Notes: generated by a model not told the origin, from the letters alone. 64,000 nt of DNA from Petrosia ficiformis (GCA_947044365.1 OX345637.1:1655001-1719000); one strand, 5' to 3'; counted from the first letter of the stretch, positions 49,310 to 61,341 are shown. Numbers and translations: made by a program.

Positions 49310-50263
49310 TAGTGATGGGCGATACTATCGATACAATCGATACTTTTATGGTATCAATTACTAATCGATTACTGCTCTGGTATCGGTCTCTGCAAAGTGA
49401 TTACTCTGCGCATGCGCAAAGCACATGTAGGGTCTATCACTTTCAGTTTTTTAGTGTTGTAAAATTACACCTCCTGTCAGAGAGGAAGTACCACACCTAC
49501 CTATTAGATCACTAAATTTCACTGCAATGACTGGGTCTTGGATGTACCACACCCCAAATTACTGTAGATTACGAGAGTATACCAATGTGGTGGCGGCATG
49601 TCGGCATTCTATTGTCCAAAACGCCCACGCTTTGTTTGATGTGGTCTATCGGTGCTTTGATTCAAGTGTCCGCCCTTTGATGTTACTTTGAAGTTAGCAA
49701 AAAAAGTGAAAGGAGAGTAGAACGGGATGTTGATGTATTGTGTGATGTATAGACTTGGTTTCTAGCTGGTTCTAGCGAGAGAGAAAGGGATGTTGTGAGA
49801 ATAAGTGACAAATAGCGTTCTCTTGCAGACTTGAGTAGATGCTGTGCTTGCAGTAATTGGTAAGCAAGGTTGAGGTGACTGTTAGATTGCTCCAGTAGTT
49901 GGAGAAAGTTGCAAATTGCCTGTATTCTGTTGCAAAGAAGGTTTTTATTTTAATGAGTGCTGAGCCACACCTCGCAATCAGTATATTAATATATATATTA
50001 CATCCATGGTAGGTGTGGTTGGAATTATTATTAAAATTAAGTGCTATGAGTAGGCCTACTCATGAGCGCAGTTCTGCAGCTGAAAAAGCAGTGATAAGTC
50101 TGCCGATAACATTGGAATTGCAGCTGCTAAAGTTGTCACTGTGCATTTGTTATTATCAACACAAAAGTAATCACTTGTGTAATCGATACTGCCAATACTT
50201 GTTTAATAAATAATCAGTATCATATCATATCGGTTTTAAAATTCACAGTATCGCCCAACCCTA
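49310..50263. mobile_element. Non-autonomous hAT element (954 bp) with intact TSD
   Basis: The left end is TAGTGATGGGCGATACT and the right end is AGTATCGCCCAACCCTA, which are imperfect inverted repeats. The 8 bp CAAGAGAC occurs directly before (49302-49309) and after (50264-50271). An 8-bp target duplication and this TIR type are hAT hallmarks. Subterminal TATCGAT/AATCGATAC repeats are present. The internal ORFs are short and show no transposase. Confidence 0.9.
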
Positions 50264-50400
50264 CAAGAGACAGCTGCTATACCTATAGAGTATAGATTAA
50301 ATAATATATGAATAGCTGATTTTCGGGATAGATAAGGAAATACTTTCAGTAACAATTAGCATGCGGCATATCATGACCTAGTGATCTAATGTTGAGAGTT

Positions 50401-50410
50401 GTATAAATAA
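50401..50410 (+). promoter_or_regulatory. TATA-like box upstream of G3
   Basis: GTATAAATAA lies about 250 bp before the G3 ATG. Position is the only support. Confidence 0.25.
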
Positions 50411-50654
50411 CTTTAACTGAATTCAGTAGAATTATCAAATAAAGTAGGTCCTCTAACTTCCTCAGGTTCGCTCACCAATGCTTTACATTACTATAGCATA
50501 TAGAAGGATATTGATAATACCGGAGAAGACAACTGTAAGTACACGTAGCTAGTATAAATACAAAGTTGATTTATAATGAAAGGGTGTGTACATGTGTCTT
50601 TAAAAAAGGGCGTATACGAAATACATGTAAAAAAAAAAAAAGGGCGTATACGAA

Positions 50655-52190
50655 ATGGATCCAGTCGAAGTAGAGGCTGAGAATGCTTTGAAGACACTAC
50701 TACCAGACTTGATCAAGCATTTAGATCCTTGTCTAATAACTTCTTTTTTGTCAAAGAACCTAATTACAGAGGCTGAGAGGGAGATCATAGAGGCGAAAGA
50801 AACTGGTACATTAAAAATCAGTCATCTACTTAATATTTTGCGTCGAAAAAGAGACAATAAGAAAGTGATATAGACAATCATCAGTCTGTTAGAAGGGGAA
50901 CATGGTGAATACAAGGAGACACATGAAGTGATATTGAACAAAATTGCAAAAGGTATAGATGAGTAACTAAATGCACTTCACCAGAGAATTGTAGTTTCAT
51001 GTAGCCAGTCCCTCTATTTATCAGCTTTCCAGTATAACTCCAAATAATAAGTAGATGTTACCCATGTGTTGTCATGCATGTTGCTACTTGAGAGTTTTAG
51101 AACCGACAATTGCAAATATTTTTGCACTTGCAGATCTATGCTAGTAAATATCGTTACATATGCAGCAGCTCTATACATCAAGTGTGCCAGCAATTACCTG
51201 TTAGAGCTTGACTTTAGTTTTAATACACATTCATATGTGTAAAAACAGGTGGGCTAATTATGTGAGACTATCTTCATGTACATAGAAGTCTTGCTTTCAA
51301 ATTTCATTGTAGTTGCCATTTGTAGTGTACCTATTGTAGAGTAGTTAAGGAAGTTACATGTATGTCATTATGTGTGATTGGATTACGATCATAGAGATCA
51401 TTTTATTTGTAATAATTATATTAGATTTATATACTGTATGTTGTAAATCTATCTATTTTTTTCCTTCTTTTTAGCCTTTCCTCCTTATTCATATGCATGC
51501 AATAGCGGAAGGCAACCACAACATATACAAAATCCTGATACACTCCCTGAAAGTGAAAGTAATGTAATGCAATCACATACTGGCATTCCTGCAGTCCCCG
51601 TGAATACTGATTCATCTTTAGGTAAGGACAAAACCATTGTCATAGTGTTTATGGCCCGTGAGCAATCCAATGATTGCTATCCACATGGTTGAATCTACAT
51701 GTTTTGTGTATATGTATTCATTATATTATATACATATTATTATATATATATATATATATATATTTATTATATATATATATATTATATATATGTAATATAT
51801 ATAACATGGCTTCGAGGTGTGCATTAGCAATATCAGACTGGAACCCCGAGATAGTAGCCCGAGGCGAAGCCGAGGGCTGCTATCGAGGGGTGAAGGGCTG
51901 ATATTGCTGATACACCCCAAGAAGCCATGCTATATATAATATATTCTATACCTAACATGTAGATCAATGCTACCTGACATCTACGGCTCTACGCTCCTTT
52001 TTCCAACTCTTTTCAATTTACAACTTCACTGCGCATGCAGACTGATGCAATTTATTCTGAATATCAATATAGGTCTTATATCAGCTCTGTGGCTTCATAT
52101 CCACCTGTGGTTGGGTGTATATCACGTATATAACATCTGTCGGTAACTTTGATGTGGCTTTTAGCCGTGGTATATATATATAATTATATA

Positions 52191-52253
<63 letters not shown>

Positions 52254-55200
52254 ATATATATATATATATGTATCAGAGAGTATGGTAGTACTCTCTATGT
52301 AAGGATAGCACCGAAAAAAAATGGCTGCCCATACATTTCAATTGCAGAGCTAAAATCTCTGCTAAAGGTATGGAGGCAAGTCTTAATGCACACATACCCT
52401 TTGAAATCTAGTGTTTTTATGACTAACAACATCTTCTAGACAGCTGGAGATCATCTTTAAGGTCAGTAGAGAACCAGCAAATAGCAACTAGCAAAATCTT
52501 TATATTATTATTATTTCATTTTTTTTGTTTTTTAAAATATCACAATGATTCTAGCACCATTCCAATCGCATTCATAGTAAAATTCTGGTTCCTACGTGTT
52601 CAATGTACGTTTATATATACAAAGATATAATGTTTGTGTCACTTTATTAACTTTGTATATTGTATACAAAGTTAAGGAAGTTGCATCATTCTGGGAGGCT
52701 CAGCCAATTCTTTAGCATGGCATGCACACTCAAATTCTACAGACCAGCAGGAAGTAGTGGCTGCTACAACTTCAAACTGGTTCTGAGCTTTCTGCCATGA
52801 CTGGAAATTTTTAGCTTCACCCATTTATTTCGTCCACAATTGAAGCTGTTTTTAAATCTTGATTTTAACACAGTGCTTGTAATCTTATAATATATAGCTA
52901 GTAGGTCGTAGAATGTAAGTTGTAATACACACACACATAAATATAATATAATCTCAGTATAATAGTTGTAATAATTATTATAGTTAAATATTGTCTGCAG
53001 TTATTTCTTTGTCAGTGACTGGATCATTCTCAAGTTGTTTCCCAAATCACACTTGTGGCGAGGGTTCTGCACTGCGAGTGCATTCATTATGGTGTGTACT
53101 TGACTCGATATAAACTACTACTTGCCAAGGAATGCATTTATTTGGATTGATTTGGATAGATTAGTTTTTACCATTACAATTATGATTGAAGTTTTAAAAT
53201 TAATATCTATTATTGTTACATATACCAATATAGCAAAGGTTAAATGATTTACAATTTATAAAAGAATAGTAAACGACATTTTATGTAAAAAATGTATTCC
53301 GCTTTGTGATGTCATTATTCATTAATCATGGTTGACTTTCTCATGCCTGAAACACAACAGCTTGTTATCACTCTTCTTATTACTTGTAGAACTTTTATCA
53401 ATAATGCATGAAAGCTTAGAAACAAGGCAACTAACAAGTAGATTTGTATTTACCTAATCAAATCTGTAATTATGTAACATAGTATCATGTAATACTATTT
53501 CTAAAGCTATAAATGATGTTTACTGAATTGTTGTACTAATTGCACTTAGTTGTTTCCTTTGTTTTGGATTGGCAGTGATTGATAATGGTCACAATTTTTT
53601 GGTTATAGATGCTGATACAGAAGAAGATCCTCTCTCTATGTATCAACATGAAATGTGCGGTTGTGGAACATGTACAATCATCGACTGGAAACAAGGAAAG
53701 AGATGCAAAAAACCAAATACAGAGGAATACCCCAAATTTGTACTTCTTAACCCAAACCACAAGATAGCTTCACAGTTTCGTCACACTCTATCGGAACAAA
53801 ATGAATTATATGTGAAGACTAAAGATATTGAGGAGAAATTTCGTGCATCTTCTTGTAAAACATGGTGCTCTTTGAAATTTGAAGTGGAAGGACGTGGTCA
53901 GAGAAAGCGACGAGGACCAAAACAATATATTAGTGATATTGCGATGGAGTTATGCACTTACTTTCAATTGCCTATGGCTCTACATGTGACCAATATACAA
54001 GAGTTGAACGATCTCTTTTCTAAAATACGTGTTTCCTGGTTTAATTTTGAACCAATTCATTTCATTGCTACACGTCGTCTTGGTGATTTATATCCTGATG
54101 TAATTCGTATGTGGGATGATTATGTTCAGCATTTTAACAAGTATTGCTCCGAGCGTAATCTAAAAGAATATTCGAGTATACTTTTTAATGAAGAAAACGA
54201 TAACATTTTTTATTATTGAAATTGATGAATGTTATTATGAAATGAAAGTTTCGAATATTTCTCGTTTGCGTGACTCTCTAATTCGTGTAGTTGGATGTCG
54301 TGCAATTTCAGTTCACCTAGTTGCTGTAGGAACAGGTTCCCTCGTATTATCATTTTGCTATTGTTTTGATGACTACATCGACAAGTTTCACCTCACACCA
54401 AGACAACTCAAATCACTAGCTGAAGTAAATGTATGCAGAATCACAAGTCTAAGAGACAAAGATAATCAGTTTGTTTACAATGATGTACAGAGTTACAAGG
54501 TTTGTAATACAAAGCATTTTATTTCTCATCCTATTGAATGTTTATGTATAGATTCTTCCACTTGAGTATGGAGTCAGACAAGCAGAACAATCCTCTGTTG
54601 AAAGTATGTTTATGTTTCATTGTTAGTGTTTCAAACTAGATCCTTCCTTTTTTGTTTTGTTTTCTGGAAGAAAATGTCAAATAGATAATAATAGTGATTG
54701 ATATATGTATAATATATGTCATGATTTTGAGGTCTATATGATAAAATATAAACCTGGCAACAAGGGCTATTGCTAAGAGATATCACCCGAGGGCCGCAGG
54801 CCCGAGGGTGATATCTCTAGCAATAGGCCCTCGTTGCTAGGTTTATATTTTATCATATAGATCGAAAAATCATGTTATATCTAATATATATCACGGTTAC
54901 ATTTCTGACGACGCCATGTTTACATTTTTGCACATGCGCAGTATAGACATACTCACATTCTCACAAGAACATAGAAGGACAGTTCAGTTTTATCTTCATT
55001 AATTGATGGCCGAGAAAGGCGAGAGTAGTGAAGCTTCAAGTAAGAAGAAGCGTTGGCCAGAGGTCAAAGTTGAATGTTTATGGAATGAAGCTGATTTGAA
55101 GAAAGTTTGTGAAATGTTGTGTAGATTTATTGAGGCGAAACAGCGCTCGAGTGAACCATACTGTCCCAAGACTCTATTGCAGCTACTCATCAGTGTGAGG

Positions 55201-55549
55201 AAACAGACACAAGTACGAGCAAGCTTACAACTCTTCAATCCATTGAAAAGCTACCACTGCCTTCTGGTGAAGATAATAAGAACAAGATGTTCAACTTTCA
55301 AAACCTTACAAGATGAACAATCAACTTTAATATTCAATGAGAATGTTCGTAATTGATACAACTTCAAAGTTCATTTTACTTTTTTGTGTAATTATTTTGA
55401 AGTGATAATTGCTTGTAACCACACCCACGAGTATATATTTCATATATAGACCTTTTTTCAGGTTTATATTGTAAAATATAAACTCGTGTGCATTAAATAG
55501 AATAAACTAAAACGCGTAGTGTTTTTGTACGCGGAAATATAACCTTAAT

Positions 55550-55592
<43 letters not shown>

Positions 55593-56822
55593 TATATATA
55601 TATATATATGTGAGTTCTGTATCCCACTAAATTGAAAGTAAAGGAAATAATACATTATAGTGAATTTAACTGATGAAAATATAGAATTACGGGATGCACA
55701 AGCTTGAGCCAGTACACATTCGAACCCTCATACAAGTAGTATCTTACAATCATTGCAATATTTTGTATATGCACTTTATAAATCAGCAAAACACTTGTCG
55801 AAAAATCTATTTTGATCTTTATTAAATGTATCTATAGATATTAGATTTAGACACAGAATAATCAGGACACTATCTGTAGTTGAGCAACTAGATCTGGAGA
55901 TATCAGGAACACAACTTCAATTATTATTACCATTCAAGAACATACCAGGTAAGAATACTTTATAGAATGAGATTTTGTGTTACGAAGTATCATTCATTCA
56001 TTAGATACAGAGGATGCAGAAATACAGACACTCACAAATGGAGCAACAGAGATTAACCAACCGTGGCAAAGTGTTAGTGGGAAAGAAAATGAAGATATCA
56101 GATTGAGTGAGGTAATGAAAGGGATTGACAGCAGGATTCAGAAAAAAAACTATATAGAAATTTTAATGTCATTATACATGTAATTATATATACTTGTAGG
56201 TTGTAAATCATCCTTTAAAATCATGGAATTACAGTAATAAAGAAACTGGAACAAGTGAGTTATTTTGAATGCCAAACTGCACAGAACTGTTGCCATTATA
56301 GTATGTTAAACAATACATGGAGTGACATGTACGTGATGTATACTTTACCATGTCACTATGGTGATGATTATGCACAGGACATCATTCATGTTTACACTGT
56401 GTTTGAAATTTAACAAACTTTAGTAATGAGAGGAGAAGGGGAAGACTATAGGTCCTTGGTTTTAGCCTGACCTCATCTGAAAGATTATCAAAACAGTCCA
56501 TAGGAAATACATATAGTGCACATTGCTGCTGTGTACTTATTTTTATTTAGCCAAATTTAAGAAGCTGGAGTGCTGGATTGTAAGGGGTCTGGTTATCTAT
56601 CATTTGGCCTCAATGTAGCTAGGTTTTGGATAGTATCAGCTGTCTACTAACCTAATCATTGACTCAATCCCAAAAGTCCAAAAAGTAACAGGAACTGTAA
56701 AGCATTGAAACTGAATGTAATCTTTAAACAAAAAGTCTTTGCAAATTTACCTTTCTTTCATTCTGAGTCTATTGGTACTTTGATCAATACATGAGTTTTT
56801 AGTTTCACACACACACACACAC

Positions 56823-56860
<38 letters not shown>

Positions 56861-59800
56861 GCAACCAGACTACTCCAATCCTTTCCCTATGTGTGGTGTG
56901 GTCAAAAAAAAAATTATAAATTATATAATTTGTTATTACATAATAATTATTATATAATTATGTGTCTACTAATTATATAGCCAACAGAAGAAGGGAGATA
57001 GTCTCAGTAATTGAAACCCTTGACTTGGAGGTTCAAAACAGGCTGCTATTTCCAAGCCATTTAGCACAAGGTTTATATTTTTTGTAATGTGATTATAAAT
57101 ATTATATTTATAGACTTCACTATGTAGAAGAAAAAGAGGCATTTCTACAAACCATGACAGAGCTGAAGTCAAGTGTTATGAGAAAAGAGGGAGAATTAAT
57201 TAAACTGACTCATGAAATGGAGGAAAGGAATAAACAGATAAAAGAAAAAGAGGAAGAAGCATTATTAGTAAAAGATGAAGCAAACAATCTCCAGAAGGGT
57301 TAGAACTTTTTAAAATGTGATAATAATAATTATTCTCATATCTTTGGTAGAACTAAAGCTCTCGCAGGATTCTGTTAACACATATCAACAGCTTTCATTC
57401 AAGAAAACAATGGAGCTTGAGAACATGAAGAAACAGATAAAAGACTCAGAAGGCCATAAACATTCACTTGAGAAAAAAATTGATGAAGGTTTGTCAGTGT
57501 AAAAGTATTGATATTGAAATTTATTTTAGTGTCTGTATTTTATACAGAAGCAGAGTCTTTTAAGGTTTCCTTAAAACCCAAAGAAGAAGAGATTGATAGA
57601 TATGAACTGAAGTTAAGAGAAGAAAGAGAAAAAAACACGAAAATAATGGCACAACTGCCAATTTTGGAGAAATGTGAGATTGAAAATAACATACATGTAC
57701 AGATGGGTTATAGAACTGTTATAAAATAAACGTAGAATCCATGGTTGTTAGTATAGTATTATATTGTACATTTACACAATTATTTGTTGTGCATACACAT
57801 GTGAGTGGCCTCAGTGATTTTGATTTAACCCTTTGGTTGCAATTTTTAGCAGTTGTGTTTGTCTTTCCAACACTCCATTAAACACTTAATCTCATGTTGT
57901 TTGTTATAAGGTCTAACAGATTGTTCTGTAACAATGTGAGGTCAAAGGATTAGTCTCTCATCAGGATCTATGCTCATTCCTAGCATGATATACTTTTTTA
58001 TATTGTAAAACAAATTTAAGCTAGGTTTAACATTTCTATCTCACATGATATCACAGACACACAAGTGCAAATTTAGTACCACGTTTCCTTTTTAGTGGTC
58101 CAAAATGAAGCTGAATTTTATCGTGCTCACACATTTTATGAACAGGTTTCAAGGAACAGGTGGATATTCAGGTTTGTTGTTGTAAGACATTTGAAAATCC
58201 ACATAAAGGTATAGTTTTGACTAATAAATAACTTTAAGTGAAGTTATAGTTTTATCATTTGGTAGTATGTGGTAGATAGTTTCTCAAGTCTTGAGAAAGC
58301 TGAAGGATTCAGATTTCAGTTTAAAGATCGTCCAGGCTCTTCAGATTGTTCAATCATCTTAAGGTTTACAGATGAAGAAGAAAAAAGGATGCTGGACAGA
58401 AAATGGCATGTAGAACCATACAGTCTACCATGTGAGGTAAGGAATGAGGGAATAAGCCCACAAATTGTAATCATAATAATTGCATGCAGTAGATCTGAGC
58501 AATTCACTCACTCACAGTCAAAGCTTGGGTGCTGCACACGTTTGAGTTGTTTGTGTGTTGTTTCCAGAGTGCATTAGAAATAATGACAACAGACATGCAT
58601 ATAGTATATACCGAGTCTGTAAGCTTTGGTTTGCCAAATAACTATACTGTAGTTTTCATAGATTTGTGTTTATTTGAATACACAGATCTGCAAAGAAGAT
58701 GTTGATATATTTGGTATTCAAGAGATGTCATTACAAGAAACTCAAGTGTTGAACATGCCAATGTGTATGATATCACTGTATTGTGATGATGATGATGATG
58801 TTACTACTCATCTTCGTTATGCAGTACCAGTGGAAGGAATAAAGGAGAAAAAGACAATTTATCTTATGAGACATACTCAAGGTATAATGTCATCAAGTGA
58901 TTATTATTGTTGCAATAACTGTAATTCTACCATGCTTGTAGTTAATTGACTAATGAAATTACTCAAAATGAGATTAATAAATCTCATATCAAACCCCCTG
59001 GAGAGGTTCAATATTATATTGAAACCTCCCGGGATTATTGGCTCGCCGTGCCTACGCAAGTATTAGCACTTTGGTTGTCATTCTGTCATTCATTCCTTCA
59101 TTCCTTCATTCATTCATTCTGTCCCAACGTTTTTAAAAGACTTCATAGAGTAGAGGAAGAAGTTTATCAAAATCGTATTGAAAAAAGATTTGCCACAGAC
59201 TTTGTTTTAGCAAGTTATTTTACTTTGAACAGTTATAACTTCAAACGCATACCTCCTACAGCCGCCAAACTTTCTGATCTGTTCAAAAACATGGTCTTCT
59301 ATTGCTCTGTTGTTTTTATAACGAAGTAAACTGTATGAAAAGTTACTTAGAATGGAAAATGCTAAACTCACTACACATCCTAGCCAGATGCTTTAAGCGT
59401 CAATTAAAGACTTGATAGAGTAGAGAAAGAAGTTTATCAAAATCGTATTGAAAAGAGATTGCCACAGACATTGCTTTAGCAAGTTACAGACTCATACATT
59501 CTATCTCTGTAAGCTCTCCAGTTTCTGCCATTTACTTGCAATAACCCACACCCTCAGCCACACCCAATGTGATCACGTGAGATCAAACGTGGAGATCGCC
59601 TTCCTTTCTGCTATTATTGAACTTTTGTTTGACTTTCAAATTACATATATTTGAACTGTAAGTTCAATGTTTTTGCTCATTGTAGTTGTAACAATGTACA
59701 ATTCATTATAGGATAATTATCTTTAGCAACTGACAGTTGTGGCATAGATATTTTGGTAATGAATGAGGTAATGAATATTTGTTGGAAGAGTATATTATGT

Positions 59801-61341
59801 AATTTGACTGTAAGTAATATAGTTATTATACTAGTGCAAAGCAGTATAGCTGATGGAGAATCATTCTTAGTCATCTTCCATGTGTTTTTACATTTATCAG
59901 AAATCAGTCTAGCCACAAAAAACTTTCTCAACCAACTTTCAACTTTATATAAACAACAAATTCAAATTTAAGCTTGTTACTTTCTTGCATCTCATTTATT
60001 TAATTGTTGCAATTGCAACCTATCCTTAAGCTACAGCAGCGAGGCCACGCCCCAAAGGTGCTTCATTTTCCCAGGATTGTAGAATAATTTTGTCAGAGTT
60101 GTCATTGATTTATTATAATGGTTTATAAATTACACATTAAAAGATTATTACCCTAGCCGCTAAGCGTAGGCGGAAGGATATGACTATACAACTGTAGCTA
60201 TAATTATTAGCTGTAATTTATAGTGATGCTTGTTCTTTTTGAAAATCTGATACCAGTTTGTATGAGGTCTTCCAGAGCTCCATTGATTCCTCTCGTATGA
60301 GATTCCAAAAGAGTTGGGTGGGGCTGTTCTTGCATTGCGAACTTCTCGCATAGCGCATATTCGCATTGCTGTTGGAAGACCACACCTTGTACTGGAGTGG
60401 AGGAGGAGCCGGAAGTCCGCCTCATGTAGAGCTCTTTCTGTTTTTTTTTGCGATTGACTGTTGATCGGTTACTTGTCTTAAGAGTCATAGAAACCCACAC
60501 TATATCTATAGGTTAGTGAAATTATGTATACTGCTGCCACACGCAAAGATTTGCTTAGTTACTGTATTTCGCGCCCGAATGAAATGCGTTGCTATAGCAT
60601 GGTAGAAGTGCTCGGTACGGTCTCTACTAGATTTATCAAACCTCGTGCCTTCGGCCCTCGGTGTGATAAATCCAGTAGAAACCTTTACCTCGGTGTATAA
60701 CTTATATCTATAAGACTTTGTAAAAGGATAACAGACCCTTGTTGAGTACAAGGAATCTATTATACACGAATTAAGAAAGGCCATTGCCTTATAGTTATGT
60801 TAGTTGCTTAACAACTGCAACAGTTATTGATTAATATTGCTTTTTTAAAATTTCAGATGTGAGAGTGGCTTTTCAAGATATTCATCATGAACAAACCACA
60901 ACTAAAAGTAAGAAAATGGATTTAGTCTCGTACTAATTTACTTGTATTATTTATATAGCACCTACATGTACTACACCTGATCTTAAGATAGATTGCAAGA
61001 AACTTAAAGAAGAAATACAAAGAATATTTAATCAACACTTTGCTGACTTGAATCAGTTGTTGAAGAATAATATACAGGTGTTTGCTGATCTTTTATTTAG
61101 GGTTCATCTCATTTCAGATCATGTAAAGTCATCACCATCATATGACGCTATTAGTTACGAGGTCATGTCTGCAATGAATTTTCAAAGGAATCCTTCCAAA
61201 CTAGTTAGCCACACTGTATTATTCCTAAAGACCATGTCCAAATTGGGACCTCCACAACAATTTGCTGCAACTTCAATAGCTGATGAACTAACTGAATGTA
61301 TTAACGAGAATTTAAAAGTCCAATTAGCTTTTACATGGTAG
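50655..61341 (+). CDS. G3: CARD-domain family protein, probably disrupted by a stop and a frameshift
   Basis: Exons: 50655-50952, 51475-51621, 53609-54499, 54552-54603, 55838-55948, 56005-56111, 56200-56254, 56981-57070, 57128-57298, 57351-57488, 57548-57673, 58096-58208, 58266-58436, 58686-58881, 60857-60907 and 60959-61341. Apart from one extra base they join in frame to about 1032 codons. Residues 1-99 are a CARD-like domain (LLPDLIKHLDPCLITSFLS, LLNILRRKRDNKK), but TAG at 50871-50873 interrupts it. The body equals G2; a run of six T at 54206-54211 (five in G2) shifts the frame. Coiled-coil exons follow, then the bipartite domain (RKWHVEPYSLPCE, ICKEDVDIFG, RYAVPVEG) and a C-terminal helical domain (LLKNNIQVFADLLFRVHLIS). 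Stop TAG at 61339-61341; AATAAA at 61441. Confidence 0.6.
51739..51790. repeat. (TA)n microsatellite
   Basis: TA runs here, at 52175-52268 and at 55551-55610, all in G3 introns. No other content. Confidence 0.9.
51803..51931. repeat. Foldback hairpin, CATGGCTTCGAGGTGT type
   Basis: Arms CATGGCTTCgAGGTGTgCATTA and TACACCCCAAGAAGCCATG are imperfect complements, with a nested second stem around CCGAGGCGAAGCCGAGG. Intronic in G3. Confidence 0.7.
52273..52590 (+). mobile_element. MITE-like element R1, copy 3
   Basis: AGAGAGTATGGTAGTACTCT start and a CATTCATAGTAAAATTC end, the same span as copy 1. In the G3 intron between 51621 and 53609. Confidence 0.6.
54733..54861. repeat. 129-bp hairpin, AAACCTGGCAACAAGG type
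   Basis: TCTATATGATAAAATATAAA and its complement form the outer stem; the arms continue through CCTGGCAAC..GTTGCTAGG and GAGATATCACCCGAGGG. It sits at the 5' side of the ORF at 55003. Confidence 0.8.
55003..55356 (+). pseudogene. ZMYM/KIAA1958-like ORF fragment in a G3 intron
   Basis: Starting at about ATG 55006, the peptide has KKRWPEVKVECLWNEADLKK, LCRFIEAKQRSSEPYCPKTL and LLQLLI. It is related to the degenerate copy at 39880-40430 and truncated relative to the family, ending after 117 codons. A TTTATATTGTAAAATATAAA hairpin near 55460 may mark its right end. Confidence 0.45.
56807..56860. repeat. (CA)n microsatellite
   Basis: CA repeat with one interruption. A shorter homologous tract lies at 38380-38405 in copy A. 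Confidence 0.9.
58785..58800 (+). repeat. (GAT)n run inside a G3 exon
   Basis: Codes for five Asp residues in exon 58686-58881, between the ITV-type strand and the RYAVPVEG motif. Possibly length-variable. Confidence 0.6.
59145..59485 (+). repeat. Local duplication (TTTATCAAAATCGTATTG)
   Basis: Segment 59145-59215 recurs at about 59410-59485, in the G3 intron before the last two exons. An ATTC microsatellite is at about 59085-59120. Not coding as far as I can tell. Confidence 0.6.
59727..59971 (+). CDS. Candidate alternative terminal exon of G3
   Basis: An acceptor (ATCTTTAG) is followed by 81 open codons in the phase (1) required by exon 58881, ending at TAA 59969-59971. The peptide is hydrophobic (SNIVIILVQSS, SFLVIFHVFLHLS). 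It is not homologous to the main C-terminus. It could be chance in AT-rich DNA. Confidence 0.25.
60265..60680 (+). repeat. Dispersed repeat R3, copy 2, with terminal hairpin
   Basis: Matches 23850-24190. At 60625-60685 GGTCTCTACTAGATTTATCA pairs with TGATAAATCCAGTAGAAACC. Intronic in G3. Confidence 0.55.

Larger units (their letters stand above)
52745..57840 (+). repeat. Segmental duplication, copy B (G3 body)
   Basis: Partner of 34795-39750. The left breakpoint lies in the intron upstream of the DADTEEDP exon, so the upstream death-fold exons differ between G2 and G3. B carries three exons (55838-56254, 273 nt in total) that A lacks. Confidence 0.9.
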
